Below are positions 1 through 5,091 of a stretch of 5,091 bases of DNA, one piece after another. A model generated the notes under the pieces. It had not been told where the DNA came from. It did not search any database and saw nothing but the letters and a program-made list of their open reading frames with translations. Origin of the DNA: an uncultured Ruminococcus sp. GTDB lineage: Bacteria > Bacillota_A > Clostridia > Oscillospirales > Ruminococcaceae. Positions within the stretch are counted from its first letter, which is position 1, and the number at the start of each line of letters is the position of its first letter. The DNA lies in NCBI GenBank assembly GCA_947303535.1, contig CAMYYQ010000131.1, positions 1 to 5,091 on the forward strand, read 5' to 3'. A program made the translations under genes and the position numbers.

Positions 1-1
1 T

Positions 2-847
2 ACAGATACGGAAGCTGATGAAGATGACGTTTCGGGAACTACTACAAATAAGGCAGGAAATAAGGTATCGGGCACTACGACTACTACAAGTGCAGGCTCA
101 AAGAAGTCTGCTGTTACCCGTGCAAACGGCGGAAGCGGCGGAGTTTACGGCACTACAAGAGCTGTACCTGTTGCTCCGAAAAGCAATAATACCAAGAAAA
201 CAACAACTACAGCTGCTCCTGCAACAACTCAGCCTTCGACTCAGGCTCCGAGCTTTGACCCTAAGGAGTGCAGCTCTATATCCTTCGTTTATTCAAACAG
301 TACGCCTAACAAGATAGAAGTATCAAGACAGTACAATGACGGAAAAGCACGTTCCTATCAGGTGCTCAGCGCAGATACCTCCGAGATACAGAAGGCTATA
401 GAGAAGGACTCTTCAAAAACAATAAATGATTTTGTTATAAAGAACGATTATGACTTTGACGGCTATCCAGATATATTCATCGTTGAAAAGCCAGATGAAC
501 TCAACAAGACAGGCAAGTATTATCACTATGATCCCGAAAACGGCAACTATCAGCTCTGGTCTGAACTGAACAGTATACATCTGGAGCTTGAAAGAAATGC
601 CGCTGAGGATCTGCTTATTACAGTTGAGAAAAAAGACGATATCGAATATGAGGAAAAGGCTTATTACTGGAATGATAAGAATCAGCTCTCACTGAGAAGC
701 TATACTCATAAGTATAAGGCAGGAGATACTATCCTCATAGAATATGTGGGCTATGATAATAGCGGTGCTGAGACATTCAGAGAGACACGAGATGAAAACG
801 GTAATCTCGTAGGCGGAAAAACAGATAATCAGGCGCAGGGCGAATAA
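2..847 (+). CDS. Partial CDS (5' end outside window): Thr-rich linker plus FG-GAP-like domain, probable extracytoplasmic protein of unknown function
   Basis: The frame is open from base 2 to the TAA at 845-847, giving 281 residues. A GTG at 362 is not the start: nothing like a Shine-Dalgarno precedes it, and coding continues upstream. Window residues 1-85 are low complexity, rich in Thr, Ala, Ser, Gly and Lys, with short threonine runs near residues 25-29 and 67-70, typical of a wall or surface-protein linker. From about residue 90 a folded domain begins. It contains the acidic motif DYDFDGYPD (residues 149-157), followed by an alternating aromatic stretch (YYHYDPENGNYQLW). This pattern resembles FG-GAP / XAC2610-like Ca-binding repeats found in many Firmicute secreted hypothetical proteins; that match is from memory of the family, not a search. 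The missing N-terminus presumably carries a signal peptide or membrane anchor, and could hold another domain. The Thr-rich linker style matches the galactanase at the other end of the window. Function is unknown. Confidence 0.82.
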   Translation, partial: TDTEADEDDVSGTTTNKAGNKVSGTTTTTSAGSKKSAVTRANGGSGGVYGTTRAVPVAPKSNNTKKTTTTAAPATTQPSTQAPSFDPKECSSISFVYSNSTPNKIEVSRQYNDGKARSYQVLSADTSEIQKAIEKDSSKTINDFVIKNDYDFDGYPDIFIVEKPDELNKTGKYYHYDPENGNYQLWSELNSIHLELERNAAEDLLITVEKKDDIEYEEKAYYWNDKNQLSLRSYTHKYKAGDTILIEYVGYDNSGAETFRETRDENGNLVGGKTDNQAQGE

Positions 848-875
848 GCCTTTGTGCAGGTGAAAATGTTATTAT

Positions 876-904
876 GGACTGTACCTTTTATGGTGCAGTC
901 CTTT
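876..904 (+). terminator. Probable intrinsic terminator after the first gene
   Basis: GGACTGTACC (876-885) pairs with GGTGCAGTCC (892-901) as a 10-bp stem containing one G-U wobble. The loop is TTTTAT and a short TTT tail follows. It begins 28 bp after the stop codon of the upstream gene and 31 bp before the methyltransferase start, so it probably separates the two transcripts. The short T-tail makes it weaker than a textbook terminator, and partial readthrough into the next gene is possible. No convincing promoter is visible between it and position 935. Confidence 0.6.
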
Positions 905-934
905 GCTGTAATCAAAACGGAAGAGTGATAAAAT

Positions 935-1702
935 ATGAGCGGATACAGTGCGTTTGCACGTTACTATGATGAGCTTACGGCTAATATAGACTATAAACGC
1001 CGAGGTGAGTTCTTCCACGGCATAATACAGAGGTTCAAGACAACAAAGGAGAATATCCTCCTTGACCTTGCCTGCGGTACGGGAAGTATCTCCGAGGTCA
1101 TGGCAGGTCTGGGATATGACGTTATCGGAGTTGACAACTCCGATGAGATGCTGGGCATAGCTCTCGATAAGAAGTTCGACAGCGGTCTGAATATACAGTA
1201 TCTCTGTCAGGATATGCGCAAGCTTGATATGTTCGGGACTGTGGATATTACCATATGCGCCCTTGACAGTATCAATCATCTTGCAAGTCTTGGTGATGTG
1301 AAGAAGGTGTTTGAGAATGTGGCGTTTTTCTCGGAGCAGGACGGACTTTTCATATTCGATGTGAATACTCCCTACAAGCACCGCGAGATACTGGCAAACA
1401 ATACCTTTACATATGAGACGGAGCACGTTTACTGCGTGTGGGAGAATACTCTTGATCCCGATACTCTTGAAGTCAAAATGGAGCTTGAATTCTTCGAGCG
1501 CGAGGAAAACGGACTCTATTCACGAAGCTCTGACGGCTTCTCGGAAAAGGCTTACAGTGAAGAGGATATCGAGGCACTGCTGAAAGAGTGCGGATTTGAA
1601 GTGCTGGCAAAGTACGGCGATGATGCTCCTGAGCCGCCATGCGAGACCTCCCAGCGTATAGTATATGCCGCAAGATGTATCAGAAGCGGTCAGAAATATT
1701 GA
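935..1702 (+). CDS. Class I SAM-dependent methyltransferase, YqeM-like
   Basis: The protein has 255 residues, a normal length for a single-domain class I (Rossmann-like) methyltransferase. The N-terminal motif YSAFARYYDEL (4-14) is characteristic of the YqeM-like group. Motif I, the SAM-binding glycine loop, is LLDLACGTGSIS (42-53). The ribose-binding acid follows in GVDNSDEML (65-73), QDMR (92-95) supplies the adenine-side acid, and ALDSINHL (109-116) is motif IV/post-II. The C-terminal part (about 150-245) is the usual substrate-covering extension. There is no signal peptide, so it is cytosolic. The substrate cannot be deduced; B. subtilis YqeM itself is poorly characterised. The start ATG at 935 has GGAAGAG at 919-925, 9 nt upstream. 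It is the first gene of a three-gene cluster, and its TGA overlaps the Shine-Dalgarno of hslO, which suggests translational coupling. In B. subtilis yqeM lies near the ribosome-silencing factor gene rsfS, but that context is not present here. Confidence 0.88.
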   Translation: MSGYSAFARYYDELTANIDYKRRGEFFHGIIQRFKTTKENILLDLACGTGSISEVMAGLGYDVIGVDNSDEMLGIALDKKFDSGLNIQYLCQDMRKLDMFGTVDITICALDSINHLASLGDVKKVFENVAFFSEQDGLFIFDVNTPYKHREILANNTFTYETEHVYCVWENTLDPDTLEVKMELEFFEREENGLYSRSSDGFSEKAYSEEDIEALLKECGFEVLAKYGDDAPEPPCETSQRIVYAARCIRSGQKY

Positions 1703-1707
1703 AAGGA
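1702..1707 (+). promoter_or_regulatory. Ribosome binding site that fixes the hslO start
   Basis: AAAGGA lies 8 nt before the ATG at 1716 and shares its first base with the TGA stop of the methyltransferase. This supports 1716 as the hslO start rather than the in-frame upstream ATG at 1665, which lies inside the methyltransferase gene and would add 17 residues not seen in Hsp33 proteins. Confidence 0.75.
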
Positions 1708-1715
1708 TAAGTAAA

Positions 1716-2588
1716 ATGGGTAATTTATACAGAGCTATCTCTGCTGATGGTTCAGCTTTTGCAGAGGTACTTGATGCTAAGGATATAGTTTCGAAGATAG
1801 AACGCATACATAAGACATCAGCTGTTATCACGGCAGGTCTTGGCAGACTTACGATCGCAGCTTCCCTTATGGGTTATATGCTCAAAGGCGATGACGACAG
1901 CGTTACTCTTCGTGTTGACGGCGGCGGTCCGTCGGGACAGCTGGTCGCAGTTGCTGACAGCTGGGGAAATGTAAAAAGCTGCGTTAACAATCCTGTTGTG
2001 GAGCTTCCGCTCAATGCGCAGGGGAAGCTTGACGTAGGCGGCGCAGTCGGCAGGGACGGTACTCTGTCAGTAGTCAAGGATATGGGACTGAAAGAGCCGT
2101 ATGTGGGCGTTATCCCCCTTGTTTCGGGAGAGATAGCTGAGGATATCGCAAGCTATTACGCTACAAGCGAGCAGATACCTACTGTGTGCAGTTTCGGTGT
2201 GCTTGTAAATCCTGACCTTACAGTTAAGGCAGCAGGCGGCTTCCTTGTTCAGCTCCTGCCATTTGCTGATGAGAAGTGCATTGATACCATAGAGAAGAAT
2301 GTGGCTAAGATCCGCCCTGTTTCGCAGATGCTTGACGAGGGCATAACTCCCGAAGAGATAGCAAATATGCTCCTTGACGGACTTGAGCCTAATGTGCTCG
2401 ATACTGCTCACCCTGAATACAAGTGCGATTGCAGCCGTGAGCGCACGGAGAAAGTTCTTATCAGTATCGGAAAGGACGAGTTGAAGTCTATTGCGGACGA
2501 GGGAAAGGATACTTCCGTAAGCTGCCATTTCTGCGGCAGGGAGTATGTGTTCACTCCTGACGAGATACGCGGACTGATAGGGGAGTGA
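1716..2588 (+). CDS. hslO: Redox-regulated molecular chaperone Hsp33
   Basis: Hsp33 is a cytosolic holdase activated by oxidative unfolding. Under peroxide or bleach stress, its zinc-bound cysteines form disulfides and the protein exposes a client-binding surface. The protein here is 290 residues, the typical length. The N-terminal core starts LYRAISADGSAFAEV (4-18) and contains the family stretches TAGLGRLTIAASLMG (39-53), LRVDGGGPSGQLVAVAD (65-81) and GRDGTLSVVKDMGL (112-125). IRPVSQMLDEGITPEEI (199-215) belongs to the segment joining the core to the redox switch. The C-terminal zinc switch is intact: CDC (Cys237, Cys239) and CHFC (Cys270, Cys273), in the family spacing C-x-C ... C-x-x-C. 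Further cysteines are at 89, 158 and 188. It sits 13 nt after the methyltransferase and 4 nt before the phosphatase, probably one operon. Nothing looks truncated or degraded. Confidence 0.96.
   Translation: MGNLYRAISADGSAFAEVLDAKDIVSKIERIHKTSAVITAGLGRLTIAASLMGYMLKGDDDSVTLRVDGGGPSGQLVAVADSWGNVKSCVNNPVVELPLNAQGKLDVGGAVGRDGTLSVVKDMGLKEPYVGVIPLVSGEIAEDIASYYATSEQIPTVCSFGVLVNPDLTVKAAGGFLVQLLPFADEKCIDTIEKNVAKIRPVSQMLDEGITPEEIANMLLDGLEPNVLDTAHPEYKCDCSRERTEKVLISIGKDELKSIADEGKDTSVSCHFCGREYVFTPDEIRGLIGE
2579..2585 (+). promoter_or_regulatory. Ribosome binding site supporting a TTG start
   Basis: AGGGGAG lies inside the last codons of hslO, 7 nt before the TTG at 2593. The strong, well-spaced site is the main reason to accept this rare start codon. 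It places the catalytic DxDGT motif at residues 7-11, as expected for a HAD phosphatase. The next in-frame ATG lies beyond the nucleophile and would destroy the active site. Confidence 0.75.
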
Positions 2589-2592
2589 GCAG

Positions 2593-3237
2593 TTGAAAAC
2601 AGCTATATTTGATCTTGACGGTACTATTGCCGATACTATTTACGACCTGGGTGACGCAGTGAATTACGGACTTGAAAAGCTTGGCTGTCCCACACATGAT
2701 TATGAGTCATACAAGAAAATGGTGGGAAACGGCGTGAAGAAGCTCTGCGAACGTGCGCTTCCGGAGGATAAAAAGGACAAAGTGCAGGAGCTTCACAGCT
2801 TGTTCAAGGAGTATTATAATGCACATTACCTTGACAAGACAAGACTTTATGACGGCATGAAGGAGACAATGGAGAAGCTTCAGAGCAGCGGAGTCATACT
2901 TGCTGTGGCTACAAATAAGCCCGAGGACGTGGCAAGAGAGATAGTCTGGGAGCTGCTTCCCGATATTGATTTCGTTAAGGTGCTGGGCGGTGTGGACTAC
3001 AGACCAACAAAGCCCGACAGCGCTATACTTATTGAGATATTTTCAGTTCTTCCCGATGAGGAGAATGAGGTCTGCATGATAGGAGACAGCAATGTTGATG
3101 TTCGTACCGCAAAAAATGCAGGGATACCCTGTATAGGCTGTGCATGGGGATTCCGCGGACGCGCCGAGCTTGAAGCTGAGGGTGCGGAATTTATCGCGGA
3201 AAAGCCTGAGGATATCGCGGATATTATCCTCGGATAA
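2593..3237 (+). CDS. HAD-superfamily hydrolase, phosphoglycolate phosphatase (Gph)-like, TTG start
   Basis: This is a 214-residue subfamily IA haloacid dehalogenase phosphatase, likely cytosolic and Mg-dependent. All four HAD motifs are visible. Motif I is DLDGT (7-11; Asp7 nucleophile, Asp9 general acid). Motif II is the Thr in AVATNK (Thr107). Motif III is Lys140 in RPTKPD. Motif IV is GDSNVD (164-169; metal-binding Asp165 and Asp169). A helical C1 cap covers about residues 15-85, and its GNGVKKLCERAL stretch (45-56) is typical of Gph-type enzymes, which remove 2-phosphoglycolate. The same fold includes pyrophosphatases (PpaX) and sugar-phosphate phosphatases, so the exact substrate is not certain. 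Translation starts at TTG, 4 nt after the hslO stop. It is the last gene of the cluster and converges on the galactanase gene. Confidence 0.9.
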   Translation: MKTAIFDLDGTIADTIYDLGDAVNYGLEKLGCPTHDYESYKKMVGNGVKKLCERALPEDKKDKVQELHSLFKEYYNAHYLDKTRLYDGMKETMEKLQSSGVILAVATNKPEDVAREIVWELLPDIDFVKVLGGVDYRPTKPDSAILIEIFSVLPDEENEVCMIGDSNVDVRTAKNAGIPCIGCAWGFRGRAELEAEGAEFIAEKPEDIADIILG

Positions 3238-3240
3238 AAA

Positions 3241-3277
3241 GCTGCCTTTTGTAAGAGGGCTGAAATCAGCACTTTTT
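3241..3277 (+). terminator. Weak candidate terminator after the phosphatase gene
   Basis: Starting 3 nt after the phosphatase stop, two alternative small stems can form: GCCTTTT with AAGAGGGC (3244-3260, with G-U pairs), or GCTG/CAGC (3259-3270). They are followed by ACTTTTT (3271-3277). The stems are short and partly exclusive, so this could be only an imperfect terminator. The large palindrome at 3418-3443 may be the real end of the plus-strand transcript. Confidence 0.35.
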
Positions 3278-3295
3278 CAATGCAAAACCATTGAA
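3276..3295. repeat. AT-rich inverted repeat in the convergent spacer
   Basis: TTCAATG (3276-3282) and CATTGAA (3289-3295) form a perfect 7-bp stem around a CAAAAC loop. Just downstream, 3301-3314 is a 14-bp A/T palindrome (A6-TA-T6). Neither has a GC-rich stem with a T-tract, so a terminator role is doubtful. The remaining spacer up to 3417 is AT-rich and shows no open gene or RNA gene that I recognise. Confidence 0.4.
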
Positions 3296-3417
3296 TATTG
3301 AAAAAATATTTTTTGAGTTTTATGTTTTGTACAAATCGTGACATCTGTTTTTGTATATTGTTACGAGTGATTTTGGCGGATAATACCCGTCTCTACCTAT
3401 TATAATATGGCATAATA

Positions 3418-3443
3418 AAAGCCGCTGCAATTGCAGCGGCTTT
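3418..3443 (-). terminator. Strong intrinsic terminator of the galactanase gene, a 26-bp perfect palindrome
   Basis: The left half AAAGCCGCTGCAA (3418-3430) is followed directly by its exact reverse complement (3431-3443). It folds as an 11-bp GC-rich stem with an AATT loop. Read on the minus strand it begins 4 nt after the galactanase stop codon and is followed by TTTTATTATG, a good terminator tail. On the plus strand only TTT follows before GCC, so termination of the phosphatase transcript there is plausible but weaker. Confidence 0.85.
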
Positions 3444-3447
3444 GCCA

Positions 3448-5019
3448 TTATTTTACGGTAATTGTCTTGTATGTGAGGTCACTGTCGGCATATCCTAAGA
3501 TATAACGCTGGAGCTTCACAAGGTCTGCGACTCCCACCTCATTATCGCCGTTGAGGTCAAGCTCTGCGGACTTGTTTCCTGCGACAACTGCCTTTCTCAG
3601 TGCCATAACGTCAAATACGTCGATAACTCCGTCATTATTGATATCGCCGAGAATGATATCCTTTGTCTGTATTGGCTCGGTAGTAGTTGTTGTTGTTGTC
3701 GTAGTCGTTGTAGTTGTCGTTGTAGTAGTAGTGGTCGTGGTAGTTACTACAGGCTTTTTCTGTGGGTAGATATTGAGGAATACGTCAAGGGACTCCAAAG
3801 GCTTGCCGTGGAAGTCGAAAAGTGCCTGATTGTCAAAGGAAGAACCGCCTGTCTCAGTGGCATCTTTATCGTAATTCCGAGCAGTTGCTGTTGCCCAGCC
3901 TGAGCCGTACTTGTTCCAGAGCTGTTCCTGCTGCTGACGCGAGATATCGGGAACTCCCAGCCATGCAGGCTCCCAGTAGAACACGCCTATACCGTGACCG
4001 TTGCAGTTGGCAACAGTCTGAAATACATCGGTGAGAGCTTTTGCCTGTCCCTCAACGGAGATATTGTAGCGCAGGTCTACGTCTTTGGTGGTCGATACTA
4101 CCGTATTGCCAAAGGTGTCGCCGTCCTCGTTGGTGTAGGGATAAGCAGTCTCTACTACCATGACGTACTTGTTGTATTTGTTTCCGATACCTGTGAGTAC
4201 TTTCTGCATATTTTCCAGTGAGCCGTGCCAGTAGGAGTAATATGAGCAGGCGAAAACATCGTAATCAAGCTTACATTCGTTCATTACCTGAGCGTACCAG
4301 TCGAAGTGACCGCTTCCGGGATTTGCGAAATGATGAGCGATGAGGATATTCCTGTTGTAGTCGCGGACTGCCTTTTCGCCGCTGGAAAAAAGGTCGCATA
4401 TCTGATACATATCCTTTTCATCGCAGAAAAAGCAGTTCGTCTCGTTTCCTATCTGCACCATACCGATATCGCTGCCGTTTTCTGTGAGGTACTTCACTAC
4501 CCATGAAGTCCAGTTGTATATCTCGGTCTTGAGCTTGTTGTGGTCATGGGGCTGCCAGTACTTAGGGCGTGTTTGCTTTGCAGGGTCAGCCCAGAAGTCG
4601 GAATACTGTATATCGGCAAGGAGCTTCATACCGTATTTTGCTGCACGTTTGCCTATCTTTACAGCGGTTTCAAGGTCAGAATGTCCGCCGCCGTAGCTGT
4701 TTCCGTTGCCGTCGTTTGGCTCGTTCCATATCCTTACGCGGATATAGTTTACACCGTGATCGGCAAGTGTCTTGAATATATCCTGTTCATTTCCGTTGTC
4801 ATCGTAGAACTTCACTCCTGCTTCTTCAATGGAGATAATAGAGGATATATCCACACCGCGTATGGGCTCACCGTCGTTTATGCGGCTGTCGAAGTTTGTG
4901 AAAGTAACTGAGTTTATGTTTACAGCAGCAGATGTCTTTGTTCTGATGTCTGTGCATAATGCAGAGGGAAAGGCTATCAGCGCAGCTGATGCCAGTGCGA
5001 TAAAACCTTTGAATTTCAT
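3448..5019 (-). CDS. Secreted dockerin-bearing GH53 arabinogalactan endo-beta-1,4-galactanase
   Basis: The protein has 523 residues. Residues 1-32 form a Sec signal peptide (Lys2/Lys4, then the hydrophobic stretch FIALASAALIAF), with cleavage probably in the SAL-C or TSA-A region; the cysteine lacks a lipobox. The family-53 barrel runs from RGVDISSII (54-62) to about 415. It contains YIRVRIWNEP (92-101), the family signature YSDFWADPAKQ (139-149), the acid/base Glu193 in VQIGNETN (188-195), and the nucleophile Glu290 in VVETAYPY (288-295). Their 97-residue separation fits known GH53 enzymes. A 22-threonine linker (426-447) joins a type I dockerin (about 457-510). The enzyme should cut internal beta-1,4-galactosyl bonds in pectic galactan (type I arabinogalactan) outside the cell. 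The dockerin implies docking onto a cohesin scaffoldin, i.e. a cellulosome component; no cohesin gene is in view. The ATG at 5019 has AAGGAG 6 nt upstream. It is transcribed alone here, ending at the palindrome at 3418-3443. Confidence 0.95.
   Translation of the reverse strand: MKFKGFIALASAALIAFPSALCTDIRTKTSAAVNINSVTFTNFDSRINDGEPIRGVDISSIISIEEAGVKFYDDNGNEQDIFKTLADHGVNYIRVRIWNEPNDGNGNSYGGGHSDLETAVKIGKRAAKYGMKLLADIQYSDFWADPAKQTRPKYWQPHDHNKLKTEIYNWTSWVVKYLTENGSDIGMVQIGNETNCFFCDEKDMYQICDLFSSGEKAVRDYNRNILIAHHFANPGSGHFDWYAQVMNECKLDYDVFACSYYSYWHGSLENMQKVLTGIGNKYNKYVMVVETAYPYTNEDGDTFGNTVVSTTKDVDLRYNISVEGQAKALTDVFQTVANCNGHGIGVFYWEPAWLGVPDISRQQQEQLWNKYGSGWATATARNYDKDATETGGSSFDNQALFDFHGKPLESLDVFLNIYPQKKPVVTTTTTTTTTTTTTTTTTTTTTTEPIQTKDIILGDINNDGVIDVFDVMALRKAVVAGNKSAELDLNGDNEVGVADLVKLQRYILGYADSDLTYKTITVK
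3490..3651 (-). other. Type I dockerin domain of the galactanase
   Basis: Two duplicated calcium-loop-plus-helix (F-hand) segments occupy protein residues 457-510. Repeat 1 is DINNDGVIDVFD (459-470) followed by the helix VMALRKAVV. Repeat 2 is DLNGDNEVGVAD (488-499) followed by LVKLQRYILG. The Ca-ligand positions 1, 3, 5 and 12 are Asp/Asn/Asp/Asp in both. Position 9 is Asp467 in repeat 1 but Gly496 in repeat 2. The residues at the usual cohesin-recognition positions 10 and 11 are Val-Phe in repeat 1 and Val-Ala in repeat 2. These differ from the Ser-Thr pair of Clostridium thermocellum dockerins, in line with a Ruminococcus-type specificity. Confidence 0.9.
3679..3744 (-). repeat. Linker of 22 consecutive threonine codons
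   Basis: Residues 426-447 of the galactanase are all Thr, between the catalytic barrel (ending about KKPVV) and the dockerin. By my count the codons are 8 ACT, 7 ACA, 4 ACG and 3 ACC, so it is an imperfect trinucleotide tract rather than a pure microsatellite. Such linkers are flexible spacers and often O-glycosylated in secreted carbohydrate-active enzymes; glycosylation here is an inference. On the plus strand the same DNA reads as a poly-valine frame, which is an artefact. Confidence 0.92.
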
Positions 5020-5025
5020 AATAAA

Positions 5026-5033
5026 CTCCTTTT
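5026..5033 (-). promoter_or_regulatory. Galactanase ribosome binding site
   Basis: On the minus strand AAAAGGAG lies 6 nt before the ATG that ends at 5019. It is a near-perfect Shine-Dalgarno, consistent with an efficiently translated secreted enzyme, and it fixes the start. Confidence 0.85.
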
Positions 5034-5056
5034 TACTGTTAATTGAAGTAGGGAAG

Positions 5057-5062
5057 ATAATA
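5057..5062 (-). promoter_or_regulatory. Possible -10 element for the galactanase gene
   Basis: TATTAT on the minus strand differs from TATAAT at one base and lies 38 nt upstream of the start codon. No acceptable -35 hexamer is found 16-18 bp further upstream (the sequence there is around CTTTCGGC), so this promoter is tentative. The true promoter may lie beyond the window edge. Confidence 0.25.
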
Positions 5063-5091
5063 CAGTAATGAGCCGTTAGCCGAAAGAGTTC

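Noticed and set aside
18..317. Plus-strand open frame of 99 codons, Leu/Gln/Arg-rich
   Set aside because: It overlaps the Thr-rich coding frame that starts at base 2 and continues to 847. Its composition is what a shifted reading of ACA/ACT repeats gives, and it has no RBS.
872..1426. Minus-strand open frame of 184 codons opposite the methyltransferase
   Set aside because: The plus strand encodes intact SAM-binding motifs over the same region; the antisense frame shows no recognisable domain.
2067..2528. Minus-strand open frame of 153 codons opposite hslO
   Set aside because: It lies fully inside a clear Hsp33 gene with a complete zinc switch, and the antisense product has no motif.
3399..3406. 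TATAAT-like promoter on either strand
   Set aside because: No acceptable -35 lies 16-18 bp away on either strand. On plus it would transcribe only antisense to the galactanase; on minus it lies beyond the terminator. A/T richness explains it.
3679..3744. Trinucleotide tract considered as a CRISPR or tandem DNA repeat
   Set aside because: It is in frame, varies only at third positions, and encodes a protein linker; there are no spacers.
3551..3769. Plus-strand frame with a long poly-valine run, resembling a membrane segment
   Set aside because: It is the complement of the Thr linker codons of the galactanase, with no RBS or independent support.
4540..4911. Plus-strand hydrophobic open frame of 123 codons opposite the galactanase N-terminal half
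   Set aside because: The minus strand there encodes conserved GH53 motifs; the antisense frame is a shadow.
5071..5082. Short direct repeat AGCCG-TT-AGCCG near the right edge, considered as an operator
   Set aside because: Two 5-bp copies are too little evidence and the sequence ends too soon to judge.

Overview
The window looks like chromosomal DNA of a fibre-degrading Firmicute, most likely a Ruminococcus (Oscillospiraceae, R. flavefaciens / R. albus type). This is inferred from three things. There is a secreted family-53 galactanase with a C-terminal type I dockerin, which is the hallmark of cellulosome-forming clostridia and ruminococci. Two secreted proteins carry long threonine-rich linkers. 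The ribosome binding sites are strong AAGGAG / GGGGAG types at moderate GC. No 16S or other species marker is present, so the genus is an inference.

Layout. (1) 2-847, +: the C-terminal 281 residues of a gene that starts upstream of the window. It has about 85 residues of Thr/Ala/Ser/Gly-rich linker followed by a small folded domain with a D-x-D-x-D-G-Y-x-D calcium-binding-like (FG-GAP-like) motif. A hairpin with a short T-tail (876-904) follows it. (2) 935-3237, +: a tight three-gene cluster. It comprises a class I SAM-dependent methyltransferase (YqeM-like), the redox-regulated chaperone Hsp33 (hslO) and a HAD-superfamily phosphatase of phosphoglycolate phosphatase type that starts with TTG. 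The gaps are 13 and 4 nt and each gene has its own Shine-Dalgarno, so they are probably one transcript. (3) 3238-3447: an AT-rich spacer between convergent genes with a weak hairpin/T-run and, at its right end, a 26-bp perfect palindrome that is the terminator of the minus-strand gene. (4) 3448-5019, -: a complete secreted GH53 endo-beta-1,4-galactanase, ordered signal peptide, catalytic TIM barrel, 22-threonine linker, dockerin. (5) 5020-5091: its leader, with a strong RBS and a weak promoter candidate.

Function. The middle cluster is housekeeping or stress biology: RNA or small-molecule methylation of unknown target, oxidative-stress holdase, phosphate-ester clean-up. It has no evident mechanistic link to the flanking secreted proteins. 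The galactanase would hydrolyse beta-1,4-galactan side chains of pectin and, through the dockerin, sit on a cohesin-bearing scaffold at the cell surface. The truncated first gene is also probably extracytoplasmic, but its function is unknown.

I found no convincing previously undescribed multi-gene system. The points most worth a second look are the pure threonine linker encoded with mixed codons, the atypical second dockerin repeat, a CxxC pair next to the galactanase acid/base glutamate, and the uncharacterised linker-plus-FG-GAP-like protein at the left edge. No gene-free stretch exceeds 210 bp.
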